NCBI GenBank assembly: GCA_964626405.1
Contig: CAZVFE010000003.1
Coordinates: forward strand, 1-49,822
Length of the DNA stretch: 49,822 nt
Direction: 5' to 3'
Source: CAZVFE01 sp964626405
GTDB taxonomy: Bacteria; Bacteroidota; Bacteroidia; Cytophagales; Spirosomataceae
A program made the translations under genes and the position numbers. Of this stretch, positions 33,873 to 41,341 are shown piece by piece. Each line of letters begins with the position of its first letter. The first letter of the stretch is position 1. The notes beneath the pieces are model-generated. The model was not told the DNA's origin and did not search any database. It saw only the letters and a program-made list of their open reading frames with translations.

Positions 33873-36509
33873 ATGACTTCGAAAGAAATCCGTCAACAAT
33901 TTTTAGACTTTTTTAAATCAAAAGGACATTTAATCGTACCATCTGCACCCTTAGTTGCAAAAAATGATCCAACCCTGATGTTTAATAATTCAGGAATGGC
34001 TCAATTTAAGGATTTCTTTTTAGGAAATGGCAATCCACCTTCTAAAAGAATTGCAGATACCCAAAAATGTTTAAGGGTATCCGGTAAACATAATGACTTG
34101 GAAGATGTAGGTTTTGATACCTATCATCATACTATGTTTGAAATGCTAGGTAACTGGTCTTTTGGAGATTATTTTAAAAAAGAGGCCATTGCTTGGTCTT
34201 GGGAATTGTTAACGGAGATTTATAAATTACCGAAAGACAGAATATATGTTTCTGTTTTTGGAGGAGATGAAAAAGATGGAGTTCCTTTTGATAAAGAAGC
34301 ATTTGATATTTGGAATGAAATAGTTGATGAAGACAGAATAATTCTTGGAAATAAAAAAGACAATTTCTGGGAGATGGGAGAAACAGGCCCATGTGGACCT
34401 TGTTCTGAAATTCATATCGATTTAAGAGATCAAACGGAAGTAGATAAAATTCCAGGAAAAAATCTTGTTAATGCAGATCATCCACAGGTTATTGAAATTT
34501 GGAACAATGTATTTATGCAATTTCAAAGAATGGCAGATGGCTCATTAGTTAATTTACCTGCCAAACATGTGGATACAGGAATGGGCTTTGAAAGGTTATG
34601 TATGGCCATTCAAGGTAAACAATCCAACTATGATACAGATGTTTTCCAAGATACCATTGCCCATATTGCCAAAAAAGCAGGGAAAACCTACGGAAAAGAG
34701 GAGAAAGCTGATATAGCCATGAGAGTAATCTCCGATCACATTCGGGCGATTGCATTCTCCATTGCAGATGGACAATTACCTTCCAATGCAAAAGCAGGAT
34801 ATGTAATTAGAAGAATTTTAAGAAGAGCCGTGAGATATGGTTATTCTTATTTAAATTTCAAAGAACCCTTTCTTTTTGAATTAATTCCTTTGTTATGCAA
34901 ACAATTTGAAGGAGTGTTCCCGGAATTAATTTCTCAAGAAGCCTTTGTGGCAAAAGTAATTCAGGAGGAGGAAACAGCCTTTTTAAGAACACTTTCAACT
35001 GGATTGATTCGCCTAGATAAACTAATTGATGAAGCCAAACAAAAGGGACTTACAGAATTGATTGGAGAAGAAGTTTTTGAATTGAATGATACCTTTGGGT
35101 TCCCTGTGGATTTAACAGCTCTTATTGCTAAAGAAAAAGGCATGGGGATAGATGAAAAAGGATTTGAAAAAGCTTTGCATGAACAAAAAAACAGATCAAG
35201 AAAGGATGCAACTACCTCCTCTACTGATTGGATTATATTAGTTGATGATAATTCAGTTGAATTTTTAGGCTATGAGGAAAATCAAACCCAAACACAGGTT
35301 TTAAAATACCAAAAGGTTGAAAATAAATCAGGGAAGCAATTTAAAATTGTTTTAGCCTCAACCCCATTTTATGCAGAATCAGGGGGACAAATTGGAGATA
35401 CTGGTACCTTAACTTTTATGCCATCTGGAATTTCAGTAAAAGTAATCGATACGAAAAAAGAAAATGATTTAATTATTCATATTATTTCCGATCCAAAATT
35501 TGAATCGGTTGTTGAAGAATCTGTCATTGCTAAAATAGATACGTCAAGAAGAAATTCAATTACAAAAAATCATAGTTCTACCCATTTGATGCAAGCTGCC
35601 CTACAGCAGGTTTTAGGTAACCATGTTGCTCAAAAGGGAAGTTTAGTGAATGAAGAAATTTTACGATTTGACTTTTCCCATTTTCAAAAGGTTGGGGAAG
35701 ATGAAATCAAAAAAATAGAGGAGATTGTCAATCAAAAAATTGAAGAAAAAATTCCATTAATTGAAGAAAGGAATATTCCAATTGAAGAGGCAAAGAAAAA
35801 AGGTGCTATGGCCTTATTTGGTGAAAAATATGGAGACTTTGTTCGAGTTATAACTTTCGACAAAGACTTTTCAGTTGAATTATGTGGAGGAACCCATGTA
35901 AAAAATACCTCAGAAATTGGTTTATTTAAGATAATATCTGAGGGATCTGTAGCAACTGGAGTTAGGAGAATTGAAGCAATCACGGCTAAGAAAGCCTATG
36001 ATTTATTGAATGAACAAGAACATTTAATCAAACAATTAAATGAATTATTAAAATCTCCAAAGGATTTAGAAAAGGCAGTAAAAAATTTAATAGAGGAAAA
36101 TTCTACAAATTCGAAATTGGTTCAAAAATATCAAGAAAAAGAGGTAAAAGGTTTAGAAAAAGAAATATTGAAAAAAATTGAATCCAAAGGAGAAATAAAT
36201 CTAATTAAGAGTATCGTTGAAGTCCCAAATGCAGATTCATTAAAAAACCTATGTTTTGATTTACAACAAAAATCAGAGAATCTAGTTTGTATTTTAGGTG
36301 CAGAAATTCAGGGAAAAGCAAGTTTAGCCATTTCTATCTCAAAAAATTTGGTTGAGACTAAAGGCTTAAATGCTGGACAAATAATCCGGGAAATTGCCAA
36401 GGAAATCCAAGGTGGAGGCGGTGGACAACCCTTCTTGGCAACAGCTGGAGGAAATCAACCTGAAAATTTAAGCCTAGCGATAAATAAAATTGAGAATTAT
36501 TTAAAATAA
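33873..36509 (+). CDS. alaS: Alanyl-tRNA synthetase
   Basis: Charges tRNA-Ala. The catalytic domain begins IRQQFLDFFKSKGHLIVPSA and contains FNNSGMAQFKDFFLG, CLRVSGKHNDLEDVG and HHTMFEMLGNWSFGDYFK. The editing domain has the zinc site HSSTH (near residue 567) and CGGTHV (near residue 670). The C-terminal C-Ala part ends with EIQGGGGGQPFLATAGG. At 878 residues it is full length. It shares one base of its stop with the next start (TAATG). Confidence 0.98.
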   Translation: MTSKEIRQQFLDFFKSKGHLIVPSAPLVAKNDPTLMFNNSGMAQFKDFFLGNGNPPSKRIADTQKCLRVSGKHNDLEDVGFDTYHHTMFEMLGNWSFGDYFKKEAIAWSWELLTEIYKLPKDRIYVSVFGGDEKDGVPFDKEAFDIWNEIVDEDRIILGNKKDNFWEMGETGPCGPCSEIHIDLRDQTEVDKIPGKNLVNADHPQVIEIWNNVFMQFQRMADGSLVNLPAKHVDTGMGFERLCMAIQGKQSNYDTDVFQDTIAHIAKKAGKTYGKEEKADIAMRVISDHIRAIAFSIADGQLPSNAKAGYVIRRILRRAVRYGYSYLNFKEPFLFELIPLLCKQFEGVFPELISQEAFVAKVIQEEETAFLRTLSTGLIRLDKLIDEAKQKGLTELIGEEVFELNDTFGFPVDLTALIAKEKGMGIDEKGFEKALHEQKNRSRKDATTSSTDWIILVDDNSVEFLGYEENQTQTQVLKYQKVENKSGKQFKIVLASTPFYAESGGQIGDTGTLTFMPSGISVKVIDTKKENDLIIHIISDPKFESVVEESVIAKIDTSRRNSITKNHSSTHLMQAALQQVLGNHVAQKGSLVNEEILRFDFSHFQKVGEDEIKKIEEIVNQKIEEKIPLIEERNIPIEEAKKKGAMALFGEKYGDFVRVITFDKDFSVELCGGTHVKNTSEIGLFKIISEGSVATGVRRIEAITAKKAYDLLNEQEHLIKQLNELLKSPKDLEKAVKNLIEENSTNSKLVQKYQEKEVKGLEKEILKKIESKGEINLIKSIVEVPNADSLKNLCFDLQQKSENLVCILGAEIQGKASLAISISKNLVETKGLNAGQIIREIAKEIQGGGGGQPFLATAGGNQPENLSLAINKIENYLK

Positions 36510-37480
36510 TGAAAAATATTCCCTTTTCTCCTTTAGAAGATTGGGTTGAAAAATTAAATAAATGGGGAACTGAAAATGTCCCCTTTTATTTTTTAACGGA
36601 TTTTTCAACTAAATTAACCTGGGCAGGCACAAAAGAAGAAGCCAAAAAATTGGGAATATATTTTTCTTTTGATTTACAGGAATCAAATACAACTGAAAAT
36701 ATTCCTCTTAAAAAATATCCTATTAGTCTTGAGGAATACAAAAAAAAGTTTCAAATTGTTCAAGATGGATTAAAAAGAGGAGATTCATTTTTAGTCAATC
36801 TTACTCAATCTACAAGAATTGAATCTAATTATAGTTTAAGGGAAATATTTTTAAATGCAGTTGCCCCTTATAAATTGTATTTGGAAAATGAATTTGTGGT
36901 ATTTTCACCAGAAAAATTTATTCAAATAGAAAATGGCAAGATTCAATCATTTCCAATGAAAGGTACTATTTCAGCATCCATCCCGGATAGTCGAGAAATC
37001 CTCTTAAATGATTCAAAGGAAAATGCAGAACATGCAACAATAGTAGATTTAATTAGAAATGACATTAGCAAAATTGCCCATCCTATAAAGGTTTTAAAAT
37101 ATAAGTATTTGGATTTGATCAAAACAAATCAAGGTAATTTATGGCAGATGAGTTCCATTATTGAAGGAAATATTCTCAAAGAATATCAGAATAAATTTGG
37201 AAGTATTTTAAAAGAATTACTACCGGCAGGATCTATTTCCGGTGCTCCAAAATTAAAAACATTAGAATTAATCAAAGAAGCTGAACAATATGATAGAGGA
37301 TTTTATACTGGAATTATGGGCTTATTTGATGGTAAACAATTTAATTCGGGGGTAATGATTCGTTTTATCGAAAAAAAATCCGATGAATATTATTTTAAAA
37401 GTGGAGGAGGAATTACTGTTTTTTCGAATTGTGAAAAGGAATATGAGGAATTAATTCAAAAAATATATTTACCTTTCTAA
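36509..37480 (+). CDS. pabB: Aminodeoxychorismate synthase component I-like protein, short form
   Basis: Chorismate-binding enzyme that makes aminodeoxychorismate for folate. The core has the lysine motif FPMKGTISASIPDS (K near 151, as in PabB rather than anthranilate synthase), HATIVDLIRNDISKIA, LLPAGSISGAPKLKTLELI and DRGFYTGIMGLFDG. At 323 residues it lacks most of the N-terminal part found in E. coli PabB (about 450), a short form known in several phyla. Its amidotransferase partner PabA is not in the window. It is coupled to alaS by a one-base overlap. Confidence 0.88.
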   Translation: MKNIPFSPLEDWVEKLNKWGTENVPFYFLTDFSTKLTWAGTKEEAKKLGIYFSFDLQESNTTENIPLKKYPISLEEYKKKFQIVQDGLKRGDSFLVNLTQSTRIESNYSLREIFLNAVAPYKLYLENEFVVFSPEKFIQIENGKIQSFPMKGTISASIPDSREILLNDSKENAEHATIVDLIRNDISKIAHPIKVLKYKYLDLIKTNQGNLWQMSSIIEGNILKEYQNKFGSILKELLPAGSISGAPKLKTLELIKEAEQYDRGFYTGIMGLFDGKQFNSGVMIRFIEKKSDEYYFKSGGGITVFSNCEKEYEELIQKIYLPF

Positions 37481-37481
37481 T

Positions 37482-38075
37482 ATGAAAAATTATATTGAAT
37501 CCATTTCAGTTATTGACGGGAAGGTCCAAAATATTGGATTTCACCAAGAACGTGTGAATGAGGTTTTTTTCTATAATTTTTCTGAAAAATCTGCTTGGAA
37601 ATTAAGTGAAATTCTTCCTAATAATTTTGAAAAAGGTTGGTTAAGAATGAGATTTATTTATGATGAAAAAAACTATAAATTTGAAATATTCCCCTATTCA
37701 AAAAAAATAATTAAGAAAATAAAATTGGTTGAAATTGAAGATTATGAATACCCATTTAAATTTGAAGATCGGCGGTTTTTAGTTGAATTATTGGAACATT
37801 ATCCAGAGGCTGATGAAGTAATTATGGTAAAAAATAATTTATTGACCGACTCCACGATTGGAAATATTGCATTAGAAAAAAATGGGAATTGGTATACCCC
37901 AACTCGACCATTATTAAATGGCACAAAAAGAAGAAAACTTCTTAAAGAAAACCAGTTGATTGAGAGAGAGATTAAAAAAGAAGAAATTCAAGAATTTGAT
38001 AAAATTGCAATTATCAATGCATTTTTAGACCTAGAAGAATCCAATATGCTTTCTGTTTCAAAAGTGATTTTGTAA
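37482..38075 (+). CDS. pabC: Class IV aminotransferase-like protein, probable aminodeoxychorismate lyase
   Basis: 197 residues, PLP-dependent class IV fold. The likely PLP lysine lies in YPFKFEDRRFLVELL, aligned with the KxxxR of known lyases, followed by ADEVIMVKNNLLTDSTIGNI and WYTPTRPLLNGTKRRKLL. Position one base after pabB supports the role of turning aminodeoxychorismate into 4-aminobenzoate. It is shorter than E. coli PabC (269), as in many Bacteroidota. The symbol is inferred from context. Confidence 0.75.
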   Translation: MKNYIESISVIDGKVQNIGFHQERVNEVFFYNFSEKSAWKLSEILPNNFEKGWLRMRFIYDEKNYKFEIFPYSKKIIKKIKLVEIEDYEYPFKFEDRRFLVELLEHYPEADEVIMVKNNLLTDSTIGNIALEKNGNWYTPTRPLLNGTKRRKLLKENQLIEREIKKEEIQEFDKIAIINAFLDLEESNMLSVSKVIL

Positions 38076-38087
38076 ATTCGAAATAGC

Positions 38088-39524
38088 ATGAGTAATACGA
38101 AAAGTCCATCATTTCTTTTAAAACAAAAATTTCCTTTTGAACCTACCCCATCTCAAAATGAATTATTTAAAAAATTAGATAAATTCATTTCGAATAAAGA
38201 TGAATGGGAGGCATTGACATTTGTTTTAAAGGGCTATGCTGGAACTGGAAAGACCACTGTAATTTCAACCTTAATCAATATTCTAAGAAATTTCGGATAT
38301 AAATATGTTTTATTAGCTCCTACAGGTAGAGCCGCAAAGGTTATGGCTAATTATTCCAAAAAGAAAGCTTTAACCATTCATAAAAGAATCTATAAACAAA
38401 AAAACAATCCACATTCAGGAACCTTGGCATTTGAAAGAATGAACAATTATTCCATGAGCACCATATTTATTGTAGATGAATCTTCCATGATTTCAGATGA
38501 AAGTGAATTTGGAACCAATTCCTTATTGACTGATTTAGTGGAATATGTATTTACTCATCCAAGTAACGGACATAATGGAAATAAATTAATATTTGTTGGA
38601 GATACCGCTCAATTACCTCCTGTTGGCTCCAATGAGTCTCCTGCACTTCAACCAGAATATCTAGCACAAGCATTTCATTTTGAAGTAGATTCGCATGAAA
38701 TGGTCGATGTGATGCGCCAAGGTTTAGAGTCTGGAATTTTATTCAATGCAACAAGTCTAAGAAAATTAATACAAAATGAACAAATTAATTTATCCTTTCT
38801 AACTAAAGGGTTTAAGGATTTCTATAGAATGACTTCGGAAAAATTGGAAGATGGTTTAAATTATGCATATAATAAATATGGGAAGGAAAATGTAATCATA
38901 TTAACACGATCTAATAAAAATGCAGTAATGTATAACCGGTATATTCGTCAAACCATATTATTTAATGAGGACGAAATTTCTACGGGGGATTTATTGATGA
39001 TTGTTCGAAATAATTACTTTTGGTTGGATGAAGAATCACCAGCCGGATTTTTGGCAAATGGCGATTTCTTTGAAATCGTACGAACCTTGCGAGAGGAAGA
39101 AATGCATGGTTTAAGGTTTTTAAATATTGAAATCAGGTTAATTGATTATGATGACATCCCTCCTTTTGAGGTTAAAATTATTTTAGATACTTTATATTCA
39201 AATACACCAGCCTTGAGTTTAGAGCAGAATAAAGCCTTATTTGAATCGGTAGGAAAAGACTATGAATATATACCAAATAAAAGGCAAAGAATGGAAGCCA
39301 TTAAAAAAGACCCCTATTTGAATGCGCTTCAGGTAAAATTTGCCTATTGTTTAACTACGCATAAGGCTCAAGGTGGACAATGGCCATGTGTATTTGTGGA
39401 TCAAGGTTATTTGAAAGATGAACAAATAGACAAGGAATTTATACGATGGTTGTATACGGCAATTACTAGATCTTCCCACGAACTTTTCTTGGTAAATTTC
39501 AACGATAAATTCTTCTTAAATTAA
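38088..39524 (+). CDS. RecD-like SF1B DNA helicase
   Basis: 478-residue ATP-dependent helicase. Motifs in order: Walker A GYAGTGKTT (about 49-57), APTGRAAKVMA (Ia), IFIVDESSMISD (II), FVGDTAQLPPVG (III), and near the end TTHKAQGGQWPCVFVD (V) and WLYTAITRSSHELFLV (VI). It resembles the RecD/Pif1-like proteins found alone in Bacteroidota without RecB or RecC. Probable role in DNA repair or replication; not assigned further. It is last in the alaS run; its end overlaps the ald end by nine bases. Confidence 0.85.
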   Translation: MSNTKSPSFLLKQKFPFEPTPSQNELFKKLDKFISNKDEWEALTFVLKGYAGTGKTTVISTLINILRNFGYKYVLLAPTGRAAKVMANYSKKKALTIHKRIYKQKNNPHSGTLAFERMNNYSMSTIFIVDESSMISDESEFGTNSLLTDLVEYVFTHPSNGHNGNKLIFVGDTAQLPPVGSNESPALQPEYLAQAFHFEVDSHEMVDVMRQGLESGILFNATSLRKLIQNEQINLSFLTKGFKDFYRMTSEKLEDGLNYAYNKYGKENVIILTRSNKNAVMYNRYIRQTILFNEDEISTGDLLMIVRNNYFWLDEESPAGFLANGDFFEIVRTLREEEMHGLRFLNIEIRLIDYDDIPPFEVKIILDTLYSNTPALSLEQNKALFESVGKDYEYIPNKRQRMEAIKKDPYLNALQVKFAYCLTTHKAQGGQWPCVFVDQGYLKDEQIDKEFIRWLYTAITRSSHELFLVNFNDKFFLN

Positions 39525-40601
39525 TTCTAAAGAATTTAATCGCATATCAATTACCTCACCATGGGAAATACTTAAACCTTTGGATAAAGCAGAATTTAGA
39601 TGACAGGCTTGCTCCCATCCATGTTTTGCAATTAATTCAACATAGGGTAATATAGCGTTATTTAAGGCATTGGTTGAAGTAATAGGAACTGAACCCGGAA
39701 TATTCGCCACCCCATAATGGATAATTCCATCAATAATATAAGTGGGGTTTTCATGGGTTGTGGGATGAATTGTTTCAATACAACCACCTTGATCTACAGC
39801 CACGTCTACGATTACAGAACCCTTTTCCATTAGCTTAAGATCTGCACGCTTTACTAAATGAGGAGCTTTTAAACCAGGAATCAGAACAGCTCCAATTAAT
39901 AAATCTGTACGGGGTAATAAATCTTTAATGGTTGAATCTGATGAAAATAAAAGCTGAATATTAGAGGGAATACTTTGACTTAATTGACGAATTCGAGATA
40001 AATTTTTATCCAATAAATACACTTTGGCACCCAAACCAGCAGCCATTTCTGCGGCATGTAAACCAACAATTCCGGCACCTAAAATCGTTACTACAGCCGG
40101 TTCAACGCCTGGAACACCACCCATTAATTTTCCTTTCCCACCCTGATGTTTCAGTAATAAATTAGCTCCATTTTGGGTAGCTAATCTACCGGCAACCTCA
40201 GACATTGGAATTAATAAAGGAAGGGAATGGTCCTCTAATTCCACAGTTTCAAAGGCAATACAAGTTGCTCCGGAAGCCAATAAAGATGTTAATAATTCTG
40301 GATCGGAAGCAAAATGAAAATAACTAAAAATAGTATGTTGAGCATTTATGAATTGAATCTCTGAAGCTTGAGGTTCTTTTACCTTTATAATTAAATCACT
40401 TTTTTCATATAAATCTTTTGCTGAATCTAAAATTATGGCTCCAGCTTGAAGATAATCTTCATTCGAAAAATTTGAACCAATGCCAGCATTATTTTCAATA
40501 AAAACTGTATTGCCTGACAAAATTAAATTTGCAACGGAGGAAGGATTTAATCCTACTCGAAATTCTAAATTTTTAATTTCCTTTGGAACACCAATTTTCA
40601 T
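39516..40601 (-). CDS. ald: Alanine dehydrogenase
   Basis: NAD-dependent interconversion of alanine with pyruvate plus ammonia. The protein starts MKIGVPKEIKNLEFRVGLNP, then KVKEPQASEIQ, SEVAGRLATQNGANLLLKHQ, a Rossmann loop VTILGAGIVGLHAAEMAAGLG and HYGVANIPGSVPITSTNAL. With the ATG at 40601 it has 361 residues, the usual size. The open frame continues upstream through a hairpin to 40706, but that part is not protein-like. It is divergent from an Lrp-type regulator, which probably controls it. Confidence 0.93.
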   Translation of the reverse strand: MKIGVPKEIKNLEFRVGLNPSSVANLILSGNTVFIENNAGIGSNFSNEDYLQAGAIILDSAKDLYEKSDLIIKVKEPQASEIQFINAQHTIFSYFHFASDPELLTSLLASGATCIAFETVELEDHSLPLLIPMSEVAGRLATQNGANLLLKHQGGKGKLMGGVPGVEPAVVTILGAGIVGLHAAEMAAGLGAKVYLLDKNLSRIRQLSQSIPSNIQLLFSSDSTIKDLLPRTDLLIGAVLIPGLKAPHLVKRADLKLMEKGSVIVDVAVDQGGCIETIHPTTHENPTYIIDGIIHYGVANIPGSVPITSTNALNNAILPYVELIAKHGWEQACHLNSALSKGLSISHGEVIDMRLNSLELI

Positions 40602-40619
40602 GACTAGGTAATTTATGGG

Positions 40620-40642
40620 AAAAAGGCCGAATAAATTCGGCC
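40620..40642 (-). promoter_or_regulatory. Terminator-like hairpin in the ald leader (possible attenuator)
   Basis: On the minus strand GGCCGAA, loop TTTA, TTCGGCC, then five T residues, ending 19 bases before the ald ATG. It is oriented to stop transcription towards ald. The only promoter upstream on this strand would be that of ald itself, because the next gene is divergent, so it lies in the ald leader. The stem is unusually GC-rich for this region. Confidence 0.6.
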
Positions 40643-40806
40643 CTAAACCACGGTTGTTGATGAAGTATTTATTTTTAAAATTAATAAAACAAAAAATATT
40701 TTTCAATACTTAATAAAAAATAAAAAAATTATCTAGTTTTAATTAAATTTTTAAGAATATTTTTCGTTATTTATCCTAAATTACAATTTAAATTCAGAAA
40801 AAAATT

Positions 40807-41271
40807 ATGAAAAACCTTATAGATAGAATTGATTTAGAGATTTTAAGAAAATTACAAATTGATAATACAATCACCTTAAAGGATCTTTCTAAAGAAATAA
40901 ACTTATCCTTAACCCCCACATTTGACAGAATAAAAAGATTGGAAAAAAGAGGAATAATTAAGGAAAAGGTAGCTATTTTAGATCGAAATCTTCTAAATCT
41001 AGAATTAATTGTCCAATGTCAGGTAAGTTTGGAAAAACAAAATCAAAAATTCTTTAAAGAATTTGAAAAAGAGGTTCAAAATATTCCTCAGGTTTTAGGT
41101 TGCTATTTAGTTTCTGGGGCTTTCGACTATTTATTGAATATAATTTGTGCAAATGTAAATGATTATCAAAAATTCTATGAGGAAAAACTAAGCACCTTAC
41201 CCCATGTAGCACATATCAATAGCATTTTTGTTATTAAAGAAGTAATTAGAAAAACTCAATTACCTATATAA
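40807..41271 (+). CDS. Lrp/AsnC family transcriptional regulator
   Basis: 154 residues. The N-terminal HTH is LDRIDLEILRKLQI-like followed by LKDLSKEINLSLTPTFDRIK; the C-terminal RAM ligand-binding domain has VLGCYLVSGAFDYLLNIICA. In this family amino acids are the usual effectors. Divergent placement from alanine dehydrogenase points to alanine (or leucine) as a likely signal and ald as a likely target. This is inference from position. Confidence 0.93.
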   Translation: MKNLIDRIDLEILRKLQIDNTITLKDLSKEINLSLTPTFDRIKRLEKRGIIKEKVAILDRNLLNLELIVQCQVSLEKQNQKFFKEFEKEVQNIPQVLGCYLVSGAFDYLLNIICANVNDYQKFYEEKLSTLPHVAHINSIFVIKEVIRKTQLPI

Positions 41272-41280
41272 ATTGGTATA

Positions 41281-41304
41281 ATTTTAATTTTAATTTTAAT
41301 TTTT
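41281..41304. repeat. Short hexanucleotide repeat upstream of the cytochrome operon
   Basis: Three exact copies of ATTTTA and a fourth ending in TTTTTT, between the Lrp gene and the cytochrome-domain operon. Part of it forms one arm of the AT-only hairpin that follows. Confidence 0.6.
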
Positions 41305-41325
41305 TTTACTTAAATTAAAATTTTT
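41292..41325 (+). terminator. AT-only hairpin after the Lrp gene
   Basis: Perfect 11-base arms AATTTTAATTT (41292-41302) and AAATTAAAATT (41312-41322), then T to 41325. It contains no G or C in the stem, so it is a weak terminator at best; the position 20 bases after the Lrp stop fits. Confidence 0.4.
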
Positions 41326-41341
41326 AAAATTAAATTTAAAA

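Noticed and set aside
35732..35983. 83-codon open frame opposite alaS
   Set aside because: Low-complexity shadow of the alaS editing-domain codons with no promoter.
40602..40706. N-terminal extension of alanine dehydrogenase by 35 residues
   Set aside because: It would run through the leader hairpin, and the family starts at MKIGVPKE, so the ATG at 40601 is used.
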